The position numbers and the translations under genes are program-made. Below, in pieces: positions 46,997 to 57,402 of a DNA stretch of 64,000 bases (position 1 is its first letter; each line of letters opens with the position of its first letter). Under the pieces are notes generated by a model. That model was not told the origin of the DNA. It made no database searches and saw nothing but the letters and a program-made list of their open reading frames with translations. The DNA is from Euphorbia lathyris (lineage: Eukaryota; Streptophyta; Magnoliopsida; Malpighiales; Euphorbiaceae): positions 87,739,501 to 87,803,500 of the forward strand of contig NC_088915.1 in NCBI RefSeq assembly GCF_963576675.1, in the 5' to 3' direction.

Positions 46997-48338
46997 GGAT
47001 AAATTTCATCAATGGTGTATAATCTTTGCACCATTTCACACTTTGGTGTACAACCTTCATTTTATCTCACTAATATATACGACCTTATGGGTGACCTCCC
47101 AATATGGTGTACAACCGGTAAAAATGACCGGTCAACGCAAAGTCAATGTGCCACGTCAGCTGTTTGACCGGTCAAAAAGGCAAAAATTGATCCACCATAT
47201 ATGTAATTACTAAAATACCCTATTCTTCATCTTCTTCTCTTTATTTATTTCTCTCTCTAACCTTCCTCTCTTATTATGACTGCCATGGATCTCACTCAAC
47301 CTATTATCGAAGGTCAACTTTCTAAACTAAACCCTGATTTCATTTTCTTCGATTTTTCTTATTGCTTGCCATCGATTTCAATCTCTCTCGGTATAAAATC
47401 TGTGAATTATTGCATTATCAGTCTTCTGTTGTTGGATAATATTCTGGCCTAAGAGTTCCCTCTGAATTTCACCTTTACGCATTGGCATCATTGATGGAAT
47501 ACCCAAACTCTCCTTCCAGAATTAACCAAAATTTAGAAATCATTACAGTCTGTTCGACTACCGAAGCTTCCTGATTTTCGTTCAGACTGAACTGCTGTAG
47601 AAGAAGCATGAATCTTCTCCAGACCATTTGCAATATCAACAAAAGAAGCAGTCGAATTCGTTTCTAAGCAATCAATAGCAGAGTTGGGACAAGAGGATTG
47701 CAAGAAATTTATCCCAAAATGTGGCGGTGTTACAGGAGCTTTAATTGGGAAAAAAATTAATGGAGGCTTTAATTGGGAAAGAAAATAGTGGAGGCTTTAA
47801 ATTGATGTATAATTGATCGTATTAGTGGAGGCTTTATTTGGAAAAAAATTCCCAGAAATTCCATGCTTTGGTTTTCAATTTTCTTCCACTTTTTCCATGC
47901 TTGCTCATAGTTGTATGCTGCTCTGGTTTTCAATTTTCTTTGAAAAAATTTGAATTTCAGATCTTAAGTAAAGCATAAATCGTGTTTTTGAAATTGAGAT
48001 GGATTTAAATATTCAGGTTTACTTTCTGTTTGATAACTGAAGCTTTTGTTCAGTCATGGTTTAATAGGTGGTTTTTTTGCTTGAAAGAGAGAGAAAGAAA
48101 GAGAGGAGAGAGAGTCTTTCTTTAATAAGGGTATATAAGTAATTTGTCAAAAAAAATATTTTTGACTGGTCAAAGCTGAGGTGGAACGTTGACTGAGCGT
48201 TGACCTGTCATTTTTACCTGTTGTATACCGTAGTGTCCGGTCACCTATAAGTTCCTATATATTAGTAAGACAAATTGAAGATTGTACACCAAAGTGTGAA
48301 ATAGGGTAAATGTTGTACACCATTGCTGAAATTTACCC
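46997..48338. mobile_element. Pack-MULE carrying a glycosyltransferase fragment
   Basis: Ends GGATAAATTTCATCAATGG and, reversed, GGGTAAATTTCAGCAATGG, perfect 9-bp duplication GAGATTTGG (46988-46996, 48339-48347). The terminal arms match the 19208/20451 MITE family (GTGTACAAC... words). The middle about 0.9 kb is unrelated to those MITEs and contains UGT-like coding remnants. Confidence 0.9.
47285..47540 (+). pseudogene. UDP-glycosyltransferase fragment inside the Pack-MULE
   Basis: Forward translation from 47285 gives MDLTQPIIEG, then LNPDFIFFDFSYCLPSI and LGIKSVNYC. This is the region of plant family-1 glycosyltransferases (flavonoid/steroid branch-forming UGT79/91-like) where the acceptor-binding domain has a PDFVFFDF motif. 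A second stretch near 47457 reads VPSEFHLYALASL in another frame. Stops follow both. Only a small N-terminal part of a roughly 450-residue enzyme is present, so this is a captured, non-functional fragment. Confidence 0.7.
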
Positions 48339-48579
48339 GAGATTTGGGGGAGCAGATTAGAGAACAGACTGATTTATACCAATATTAGCAAAAAAAAATG
48401 GCATTTTGGAAACAATTTTTTCTATTCAATTTTGGTAATTCATAAATTTGAATCTTCTTTCAAATCCCAAATATGGTATAGAATTATTATTCCCTATTTA
48501 CAAATTAAAACCAACCTTAGATTTTGCAAATATTTATTAATTTCTTTCTGCACATTAAAACCACCATTCATTTCAACCT

Positions 48580-48775
48580 ATGGCACACGAAGATTATTGG
48601 CCAGAGTTTCCATCTGCAAAGCTTATTGCGAATCCAAATACTAAACGACAGAAAGGAAGGCCAAAGTCAAGCAGAATAAGAAATGAAATGGATGTGAGGG
48701 AGAAAGGAAAAACTTCGTATTCATGTAGTATATGTGGAAAAGGCGGACACAACAAAAGACATGTGTTGCAAGGGC
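48580..48775 (+). pseudogene. MuDR-type transposase C-terminal remnant
   Basis: Reads MAHEDYWPEF, then KRQKGRPKSSR and a CCHC-like knuckle, CSICGKGGHNKR, with the final Cys position lost (His-Val). This arrangement (GRPKK-type basic stretch followed by a zinc knuckle) ends many plant MuDR transposases. The catalytic part is absent. Confidence 0.65.
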
Positions 48776-48940
48776 TAGCACTTCTACTTTGCCTAATTGA
48801 TAGTCAAAGTTGTAATTGCATAATTTGCTGTTCACCTAACAATATTTTGTGTATTACTGCACTTTTAATGTATGTGTATTAACTCCTAATTAAGCATGCT
48901 ATTTTGGTATACTCATCATTTTGTATTTTTATGGAATAGG

Positions 48941-49119
48941 TTATTGCAAATAGGCAATACAATCATTTCAATAACGGAGAAATAATCGATAAGTACGTTG
49001 ATCCCACATGTGAAACATGGTACGGTCGAAAAAGACTTTTTTCTATGGTCCGAAGTTCATATTGGATGGGGCCCACCAATGCGGGACATATTTTTGAAGG
49101 ATATCACAGTACATATGTT
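48941..49119 (+). pseudogene. Unidentified coding-like fragment
   Basis: Open frame after an acceptor-like AATAG: ANRQYNHFNNGEII, ETWYGRKRLF, SSYWMGPTNAGHIFEGYHS. Amino-acid composition looks like real protein, but I do not recognise the family. It stops at the CACTA-like repeat that follows. Confidence 0.4.
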
Positions 49120-49290
49120 CCTGCAAATGGCAACGACATGGATTTTGTCGTTGGGATATATTTTACCATGAAGCAATTTGGCTTCGACATACATTTCGTT
49201 GGTATATCGTTGCTAACAGAGATTCCCAACGAAAATCAGTCATTTACCAACGACATGTTGTCGTTGGTAAGCGATTATTTTCTTGTAGTG
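49120..49290. mobile_element. One end of a CACTA element
   Basis: Minus strand from 49290 begins CACTACAAGAAAATAAT, the standard CACTA terminus. It is followed by subterminal repeats of CCAACGACA in both orientations. No matching left end was found, so it is truncated or the partner has decayed. Confidence 0.7.
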
Positions 49291-49595
49291 TGAGATTATG
49301 GGAAGTTAGATGTGAGCTTGAATCATATTGTATATGTCACAGTTTACCTAGACCTAAAGTCATATCATCAACATTGCCGAGTCGAACACTTCAAAACATT
49401 GAAATTGTGAAAGAACAATTGCAATGTGAAATTGATATTATGGAGATTCGCCTAGATAAATTACATGGTGAAGAAGTCACAACTCTTGAACCGTCAATTA
49501 TAACATCGGATTTATCTTTTGACAGCGATGAAGACTTTCGAGGCTACTTACCATCTTATTTGCCTCGTTGTTGTTACCACACATTTCGTCTTTAG
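49291..49595 (+). pseudogene. Unidentified coding-like fragment
   Basis: About 100 open codons, with a stretch of Glu/Ile-rich likely helix (EIVKEQLQCEIDIMEIRLDK) and an acidic DSDEDF segment, ending at TAG. It begins exactly at a CACTA end, so its 5' part is lost or lies left of that end. Family unknown. Confidence 0.35.
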
Positions 49596-49736
49596 GATAT
49601 GGTGAACATGTTTATGTCATATCTTATTTGCTTCAGTGATATTTTATAATTGAAAGACTTATATTTTATGAATAATGAAAGATAATATATTGTAATTGTT
49701 CTTATTTAAACTAGAAAGTAATCTCTTTATGTAGGT

Positions 49737-50182
49737 TTGTTGAATATGCCGATAACATATAATCCTGGTGATATATATCGTTGGATGGGACGAAAGTGGG
49801 CACTTGATGATGATTTTGTGTATCCTTTAGATCCGAGACAACATAACACGAAAAATGTCATGTGTATAATGCATGAAGAATTGGAGTATCGAGTCAATGA
49901 GGCAGATGTTTTATGTGGAGATGCAACAACTTGGGGGGGTTCATAAACCTTGTTTTAAGTCCATTAACATGCCTCGCACGACCAGTAATGAACTCCACTT
50001 AGCTCTTCATAGAATACAGGAAGAAAATAACCGTATTAAGATCAAACTAAACTGATTTGAAATGAGAAAACTTGCACGCGAGTATGCTGAAGATGGTGAC
50101 ATAAATGAAGCACGTATATTCATGAGTTATGTCACAAGTCCAAATAATAGATCTGATATAGAAATGTCAGATGAGGAAATAT
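49737..50182 (+). pseudogene. Unknown protein fragment, copy A
   Basis: Two overlapping frames together give MPITYNPGDIYRW, DPRQHNTKN, then a frame change near 49920. After it come LGGVHKPCFKSINMPR, a helix (LALHRIQEENNRIKIKL) and an acidic tail after a TGA. The same layout (DPR..., INMPR/FNMPR, a basic helix with RI..ENN) recurs at 50427-50500 plus 55428-55590, so these are paralogous pieces of one family I do not recognise. Broken by at least one frameshift and one stop. Confidence 0.45.
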
Positions 50183-50836
50183 GAAAAAATACAAGCTTGT
50201 TTGTTAATTAACTCTTTTTTTATCATCAATTGACTCTTTTGTTTGGTGTGATTCTATGATGCAATTATGTGTATGATTTAGTTTGACTATGTTAGTTTGC
50301 ATATATTCTAACATTATATAAATATTGAAGGCTGTTTAGGTGGAGGGCGATGACAACTAGAACTATTAACTAGTTGTTGGCGCCATTCAATGATGACTAC
50401 CAAAATTGTCGTATAAGTGATCCACGCGAGTATTATTATGGTTTGAGACGTGAATGGCCATACAGGTTTGCAGAATCAGAAATGCTAGCCAATGACTTAC
50501 CACTATACAATTTTCCCTTTCACATGACACAAGATACATGACAGACATTTGTTTTCGTGTCATCTTAATATTTTTCGTGACAGTATTTTAACTGTATGTG
50601 ATCTTAAGGCGAAATAAAAAATGCGCTCGATTCTCAAATGACATTACGATTACAGAATCCTGTCATCCAAAGAAAACGCGCGTTTTCGTTAAATTTGATG
50701 CGCTCATACAGATGACACTTCTAATAAATGAATGTCATTGTATGCCGAAAACAAAAAAAACGGCAAATGAAATTTCACTTACGCGGACATACCAAATTTT
50801 AGGTGCTCTATATCATTTGATTGAAATTTCAGCTGA

Positions 50837-51353
50837 TATATAAACCCTCTCTCAATCCCAAACCCTAGTTAGGTTACGCAAGCTTCATCCCTCTCATCCC
50901 TCTCTATCACCATGGTTGATTTGAACATGCAATCACTGGGTGAGCTCGAAACACGGTACTGGTAAGCCATATTTTCTTCGTTCCTAGATGTATCATTGTT
51001 CTTTACTCTATATTTTCATCATCCGATTTACTTTTGTGTATGTCGATTTCAGCAGCTGGTATAAGGATCTTGTGATTTTCAGACTTATCATTGAAAGGTT
51101 TAGATCTCTCGCTTAGCTACACAGATTTTATTATATTTAGATTCACTGCTGTAAAGCTTGGGTCTTTATCTTTTTTAATCTAGGGCAAGACAGTGCCTGA
51201 TACAGTAGATGGTATGAACTCATCTGATTCCTTTTTATTTGAACACTATTTGCAGGGATAGTAAGAATGCTTCAGTACATGGGAAGGCTGACTGAAGAGA
51301 TTGTTAATCGGTTTATGCCTTTAGCATATGGGAAGATTTCTTTAACTTACTGA
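50837..51353 (+). other. TATA box and small exon-like segment inside the CACTA element
   Basis: TATATAAA (50837-50844) is followed 68 bp later by CACCATGG with a good plant start context (ATG at 50912). The frame runs 16 codons (VDLNMQSLGELETRY) to a strong donor (GTAAGCC). A second possible exon (51053 or 51056 to 51097; the acceptor is a CAGCAG pair) continues in phase (WYKDLVIFRLIIE). A later open stretch reads RMLQYMGRLTEEIVNRFMP, ending at TGA 51351-51353, but the exon between them does not join in phase. I do not recognise the protein. Either a captured gene start or a decaying element gene. Confidence 0.35.
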
Positions 51354-52430
51354 ATATATATTAATGTTATGAAACTTTGAACTGATTGGTCATGCCTTTA
51401 GAAGTGATTGTGTATGTTTGATGTACTGTTTTGGAACCTAGAACTCATTGATTTAGGAAACTAGCATGCTAGAAGTGATTGAGTATGTGTATGTGTATGA
51501 AACATGCTTGTGTATGATGTTCTGTTGATGCTTATATTTGAGGTTCTGTATAAGTATGTGTACGATTGTTCATTTGGGCATGTAGCTTACTAATCATGCA
51601 TCAAGTATTAGAGGAACATTGTAAAAGGGTTATTAAGCATGTGGCTGATTATGCATACTCTAAAGCTTTGAATGTTCATTGAGATTGGCACTACTCTTAC
51701 ACCTATGAGTTATACTGCTATAAGTGATTGAGTATGTGTATGTGTATGAAACATGCTTATGTATAATATTTTGTTGATGTTTATGTTTGAGGTTCTGTAT
51801 GAGTATGTGTACGAGGAACATTGTAAAAGGGTCATTGAGCATGTATTAAAAGGTAAATTTAGGCAAATTGCATGTACTGATATGGCTTGCAAATGATAAG
51901 ATATCACCATACTCTTTTTGAAATTAAACATGACCTATGATGATAAGTAAGGAATAATTTGTCTTGAATAAGTAACAAATAGACATGCACGAATAAGTTG
52001 TCTACTTATTATAGCATGTTCACTTGAATATACACGTCTACTTGAATAAGTTGTCTACTTGTTATAGCATGTTAGGCATACTCTTAAAGCTGAAAATGTT
52101 ATGAACTCAATTGGCTCATTTTTATTTGAAATGATAAGTAAGGATTCTGAATGCAATTCGTTTATGAAGCATGTATTAAAGGGTAAATTTAGGCTAATTG
52201 CATGTACTGATATGGCTTGTAAATGATAAGATATATTTTGATTAGATAGAATATACATATACATACGAACAGAATAACAAGCTCTACATAAAGGGTTATG
52301 TATGTGCATTGGCCATACTCTTACTATGTTTCTTTCCACTCGGTTTGATATCGTAACAACAACATTAAACATTGATAACATCGAGATATTCTCCACAGGA
52401 TCAAAGAGGATATTTACCAAAACGACAGCG
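51354..52430. repeat. CACTA interior with dispersed duplications
   Basis: Segments such as GTGATTGAGTATGTGTATG (51476 and 51725) and TGCATGTACTGATATGGCTTG (51869 and 52200) occur twice, spaced about 250-330 bp. Non-coding. Confidence 0.55.
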
Positions 52431-52439
52431 TATTGGGAA

Positions 52440-52872
52440 CGCCAGGGAAGCGATGGCGTATCAAGTAAGTCATCCGAGTGGCGGATCACCTAGACTCTAC
52501 CACACGAGATCCGTAGTCAAACCTACGTGAGATCCGCCTAACGAATGGTTGAGCCGATTCCCAATAAAGACAATTAATGGACCGTTAATGAGCTAACGAC
52601 CACACTTAAAGGAGATCTGTAACCGCCATTAATGAGGCATTAATGGGGACTTTCTGGTTACTGGGAGTTACAATCACATGACTATAAATAGCTTGCACCC
52701 TAAGCTATTGAGGTATACATTCACTCTCTCTCTTAAACCCTACCTTGTCAATATAGTTTATTCTCCTTTTTCCATACTGACTTTGGCATCGGAGCTTCCC
52801 CCCGTCGAACCTAACGACGCCCCCACAGGGAAGGAAGCTGATCGGAAACTCATCACTGTTTATCAAACATGG
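52440..52872 (+). repeat. Gypsy LTR relic inside the CACTA element
   Basis: Related to the LTR at 3809/9906 but in the opposite strand: TATAAATAGCTTGCACCC, AGCTATTGAGGTA, TGACTTTGGCATCGGAG, and CCATTAATGAGGCATTAATG. No termini kept; a decayed, partial copy. Confidence 0.65.
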
Positions 52873-52899
52873 TGATAGGTTTATGATGCATTCAGCACA

Positions 52900-53822
52900 A
52901 ACAGAGTCCCTTGTTTTGACAGCATCATAAACCTCATTACCAAGTTTAGAGTACCACGAGTACAACCCAAGTGGAAGGAGCATTGTAAAAGGGTCAATTT
53001 AATCTACTTGCACATACATACAAACTGAATAGCAAAGCTCTTCGTTATATTACAAAAGGGGGGATGAGTGTTGCCTTTCGGTTGTAATTGACAGTCCAAA
53101 GTTCCTTAGCTGTTTTGACTAGTGAAAGGAAATTTGGAATTGGAATGAGAACCACATTTGGATATCACATTGTCTTTCAATTCTCCTTTCACTTAGTCAA
53201 GACAGCTTAGGAGATTTGAACACCTTTCATATTCAGCACAAACAGAGTCTCTTGTGGTGACAGCATCATATGTCACGTCCGTGTTATAAATGTATATATG
53301 TAGCTATGTTAAGTAAAGTTGGATTTTATAGCTGATAGTTTCTTACTGAGATTTTTGTCTCACGTTTTTAAATATTTTAATGTTTTTAGATGAGAAAGTA
53401 CAGGATATAGAGAAGGTTATCGACCGATTAGGCGAGGTTTGGAAGTTGGCTGCTTATTGTTAGAATTAGGGTTAGAACTTTGATATTTCAATTGTAATAT
53501 AATGATATTTGAATAAATTGGAGACTCCTAAGTACTGATTATGATCTTTCTATTTCATGTCCGATGCCGATTGAGGTCGTTTAGGGTCGGGTGTGACATC
53601 ATAACCCTCATTACCAAGTGGAAGAAGCACTATAAAAGGGTCAGTTTAGGAGCACAAAGCTCTATGTTATATATTACAAAAGGCGGGGAATTAAAGGTCC
53701 AAATCTCCTTAACTATTTTGACTATAGAAAGGAAATTTGGAATTGGAATGAGAACCACATTTAGAGCTCACATTGCCTTCCGATTCTCCTTTCTCTTAGC
53801 CAAGATAGTTTAGGAGATTTGT
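52900..53822. repeat. Duplicated hairpin unit, split by a solo LTR
   Basis: A unit with CAGCATCATAAACCTCATTACCAAG, AAAAGGGTCA and a roughly 120-bp imperfect hairpin occurs twice. The hairpins are at 53095-53215 and 53700-53815 and share GGAATTGGAATGAGAACCAC between the arms. The second copy is broken by the solo LTR at 53271-53598. It lies immediately downstream of the E2-like gene's stop. Confidence 0.65.
53271..53598. mobile_element. Solo LTR, 328 bp
   Basis: Begins TGTCACGTCC, ends GGGTGTGACA, flanked by the 5-bp duplication TCATA (53266-53270, 53599-53603). Typical of short Ty3/gypsy LTRs. Its arrival postdates the hairpin duplication. Confidence 0.85.
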
Positions 53823-53828
53823 ACACCC

Positions 53829-54546
53829 TCATATACACTTTGCATACTCCTCAGTCCATATCCGGGCGATCCCCTCATACTCTTCCCTGTTGCTGCGGTA
53901 TTGCTCAGCAACTACTTCTTGCCCAGGAAATGGCTCCTCATTGTGGGGCTGTAGAAGTAGATCATATATGTGCCACAGACACTACAAAATGCATAGAATA
54001 ATTAGAACAAAAATATGATGTTGTATGTTTAACAAATGAAATAGATAAATGGTTGCATTATACCGTGGCGGTGGAAAAGCGATGGTTATTAAGGATACGG
54101 GGAAGATGAATCGACCCCTGAGGAGCCATGTTAGGATGATATATCCTATTCCGGAACCAAAACTGAGAATAAGAGGAGAGATGTATTAGTGTATGTTTCA
54201 TATAGGTGATTATATCTTACTGATCTGAGTTAATATTACGTTTGCAGGTCTGTTTGGGAAATACGGATGGTAGCTGATTCTGATTTCAAATACACCCATT
54301 TCATATGGGGTGTATTGGGGGCCTTTCATTCTGATCGACCATTTGAAGAAGTTACCATCGAGAGGACCTGTACGTTATCATCCAAAAAGAATCATTAGAA
54401 ATACATAGAAGAAACCAGGAAGGGTTACAGAACAACTATGGATTGACATACGTACCATTGATGGCCAGAAGCCACTCTAGGTTCTCCATGTATAACTTAT
54501 TCAAGTCAGCAATTATTTCTCCTGGAGTTTCAACAAGGGGATCCAT
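53829..54546 (-). CDS. E2 ubiquitin-conjugating-enzyme-like protein, active-site Cys replaced by His
   Basis: Four exons: 54546-54456, 54367-54240, 54162-54064, 53981-53829 (stop TGA 53831-53829). Introns of 88, 77 and 82 bp all follow GT-AG and keep phase. The result is 156 residues, the normal size of a single-domain E2. Recognisable UBC-fold features in order: N-terminal helix; KGPQYTPYE (the GP.GTPYE strand); YHPYFPNRPA in place of YPF.PP; IYHPN (residues 80-84) with the invariant HPN; then GSIHL, where E2s have GSICL. The residue ten positions after the HPN His, the catalytic Cys, is His92. Without Cys it cannot form a ubiquitin thioester; like UEV proteins it could only bind or regulate, or be a decaying copy. 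It lies wholly inside a CACTA element with its own TATA box. No stops or frameshifts. Confidence 0.78.
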
Positions 54547-54598
54547 TGTTGGTAAGTTTTCTGGCTGTTGAAGGTATGATTCTGAATTATGATGCATA

Positions 54599-54606
54599 TA
54601 TTTATA
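54599..54606 (-). promoter_or_regulatory. TATA box of the E2-like gene
   Basis: Minus strand CACTATAAATATATGC; the TATAAATA core is 53 bp before the start codon, a normal plant spacing for a short 5' leader. Confidence 0.6.
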
Positions 54607-54719
54607 GTGATATGATTGTGGTAAGTGAAAGGCTGTGTTAGGGGAAGGGTCACGTAATTACTACTGAGTTTAGGGTTGTGTGTAATATTAATGACCTGCT
54701 TGGCTTTTGCAGATAGCAA

Positions 54720-55424
54720 GACCTTTGGGATTATAGGCCTAATTATTACTCCAATATATGGATTAACTTATGGAAGATATTGGTTATTATTTTTGTGTTT
54801 TAATTCAGAAATGTATTGGTTATTCAAGATATGGATTGACGTTAGGCACAAATGTAAACATATTATGAGTATTGGTCTCCAATAAAATTGAAACCATTGA
54901 TATACATAATTTAATCTTCATATTTTAGAATGTTTCTGTATTCAGGTATAAAAACTAAAAATTCAAACGAAGAAGAAGGCATAAAGTGACATTTTAATTT
55001 TTAAAAATGTCATCTAAACATCAATAAAAAGACATTAAAATTAATGTTTCTGTCACATGAAAAAAATCATTTGACATGATTGATTAAGACGTGTGCCATC
55101 TAAACAGGCTATAACGGCAGAAATTATTATACGAACTGTCATCTCAAATTAAATATGCCAATTTCCCATACGCTAACCTGACGGTTTTAATTGTAAAAAT
55201 GTCAGTTGATGACATTAAAGGTGACAGCAGTAATAAATAAGCTGCATCGTAACAAGGGTAAAATGATAGTAAGAAAATAGGCTAATGTCATGTGTGATGA
55301 CGAAACATGACAGAACCTGACCGTCGTCTGAAGGTGCAATAGACGGCAACGAGCTCCGTGACAGATTTATATCCCGCGGGACGACGATTTTTAACCGTCG
55401 TCTGAAGAGGGTTTTGGCATAGTG
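54720..55424. other. Right subterminal region of the CACTA element
   Basis: Non-coding, with clustered TGTCAT/ATGACA and CCGTCGTCTGAAG words (twice near 55320 and 55396), probably transposase-binding repeats. No other gene. Confidence 0.55.
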
Positions 55425-55587
55425 TACGTTCCTTGGGTGTTCAGCTTGTACACCGTAGGTCTTTCAATATGCCAAGACGAAATGTCCGTGACTATGAAAT
55501 GGCTGTGAAACGAATTCGGAATGAGAATAATAAAATGTTATTGCGACAAACACGATATTATATGTTAAAATTGGCCAAAGAACATAC

Positions 55588-57388
55588 TGTTGGGGTTTAG
55601 TGTCCTATAGACAATTGTTCTAGGATACAAACTTAATAAAGGCAATCCCTTTTAAGCACTAAATAAAGTCTAAAAAAAGGAAATCCGTAAGTTTGTTTAA
55701 AGTGATTATAAAGTGTTCATACAAGCATGAAGTGAGACAAAACTTTATAATAAACTGATAAACTTAAAACCACCCCAAGTCAAGTGATATGTTTGTGATT
55801 GATATATCACTGTTGAGACTTGTATGTAACAATGTCTTCTGTCCGACAGAACGCTGATCTCACAAGCTTCATATATACAGATATCTGGACAGTTACATAG
55901 ATCCGATGAAAAGTTGTTCATTAGGATTGGGGATCCGATTTGAGATAACAGGATGGGTAGATTCATCCTTGTCACCTGTTCATCTCATTGGTATTAATAG
56001 GTATAACTAATCCTCAGACTCAAAGGAATATTAATTAGTATTCTGGATTACGGAATGTGACGCTTTGACTCTGGTGTAACACGATCCTTAACAGAGATGA
56101 CTCTGGGGTGTGAACAGTAGACGTTGGGTATCACAGGAAGTGATTGCGGGATCGTTATATATTGGATTGAGCATTTATCACTCCCGATAACTGGGAGATA
56201 CATCCAAGGATCGCTTGTGGAAGACTCGACTCTAAATCCTTGCAAGGTGATAACTTAAGACTTGAAATACAGATTTCACTTAACCTATCTATTTGAGTTG
56301 ACTCGGCCTGTACAAGTAAAACGAACGTCTCGCTATATGTGACTTGACATCATCCATAGTCATAAGATTCAGTTCAAGGATGTAGTTGATAAAGGATCGG
56401 ATTATACTGTAACTAATACGGAAAAGTTAATGACAGAATCAACCTGTCTTCTTATAGCTCTGGGGGAATGATTACGGACTTGCTAATCACATACTCTGTA
56501 CATCATTCCGTTATGAAAAGATTAAATATAATTCTTTGAAAATTATTTAATAACGTTGCATACGGCTAGATGCAATAAGAACCTAATGGGTCACACATAA
56601 GACTTGGAACCTAAAAGAGATATAGATGTTAATTAATTGATGGAAGCCTAATTGAGCCCAATAAGGCCCATGGACCAAGGGGGGTCGAAATTCATGTAGA
56701 TAAAATACATGAATGATTAATTTGATTTTATTAATTCTAATTAGATTAGGATTATGAATTAAATTAATTAAGAGATAAATAAGTTAGGAGTTTTAATTAG
56801 ATTATAATACTCCTATTATTATCCAATACGGTTATTATTATTATCCTTAATATATTAGATATATAATGAGATAATAATTAGGAATTCTATTCCGAATTGA
56901 ATTCATGTTCAGTAACCTAATTATATCTAACTAGGGATTAGATACAAGAGATTATAAATACCCCCCCTTAGGATTTTCGAAATCCATTAGTGAAAACCCT
57001 ATTGAGATTTTCGAAATACTCAGTGCAACCGGGAGAGAGAAAATTTCGACACCCCTAGTTCGAAGACGAGATTTTCTACGGCTTCCTTCCGATCAATTGA
57101 TTTCATCTATTTCTTTTATCATTGATATTGTGTCGATTAGTTAGAGGCAATCTACTTTGGTTGCTATTCAACGGTTGATTCTAAATTAATCTTCCCGTGT
57201 TTTATTTCGTGTTTGGGAACTCGGAAAAGAGTTGTGGACACTTCATTAACAACGGTAGATTGATCATCAAAAGGTAATTCCTCTTATCCCTCTTTATATG
57301 AAATAACGATTAACGGATCCTAGGGTTAAATGGAAATAGGTTAAAAATTTTATATTTCCGCTGATATACCTTAGCCTAATTTCCAACA
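55588..57388 (+). repeat. 5' LTR of the copia element
   Basis: 1801 bp, TGTTGG...CCAACA. First 850 bp match the partial 3' LTR at 63176-64000. A likely TATA (TTATAAATACC) is at about 56953-56963. Confidence 0.93.
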
Positions 57389-57389
57389 G

Positions 57390-57402
57390 TGGTATCAGAG
57401 CC
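57390..57402 (+). other. Copia primer binding site (initiator tRNA-Met)
   Basis: TGGTATCAGAGCC one base after the LTR, complementary to the 3' end of initiator tRNA-Met, the usual primer of plant copia elements. Confidence 0.93.

Larger units (their letters stand above)
50501..55424. mobile_element. CACTA-type transposon carrying gene cargo
   Basis: Left terminus CACTATACAATTTTCC, right terminus (minus strand) CACTATGCCAAAACCC, 3-bp duplication TAC (50498-50500 and 55425-55427). Both ends hold many subterminal TGTCAT/ATGACA words, as expected for CACTA elements. No CACTA transposase is recognisable in 4.9 kb, so it is non-autonomous. The cargo is an E2-like gene on the minus strand, a promoter-plus-first-exon-like segment on the plus strand, a gypsy LTR relic, a solo LTR and duplicated hairpins. 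Confidence 0.85.
50427..55600 (+). pseudogene. Unknown protein fragment, copy B, split by a CACTA element
   Basis: Left half (50427-50500) reads DPREYYYGLRREWPYRFAE then MLAND. Right half (55428-55600) reads RSLGVQLVHRRSFNMPR, then an EMAVKRIRNENNK-type helix and a stop near 55600 inside the copia LTR start. Removing 50501-55424 and one TAC copy restores a continuous frame, so the CACTA element inserted into this sequence. Copy A at 49737-50182 is its paralogue. Confidence 0.5.

Noticed and set aside
55745..56245. Small frames in the copia LTR
   Set aside because: Repeated at 63323 in the 3' LTR and attributable to LTR sequence.
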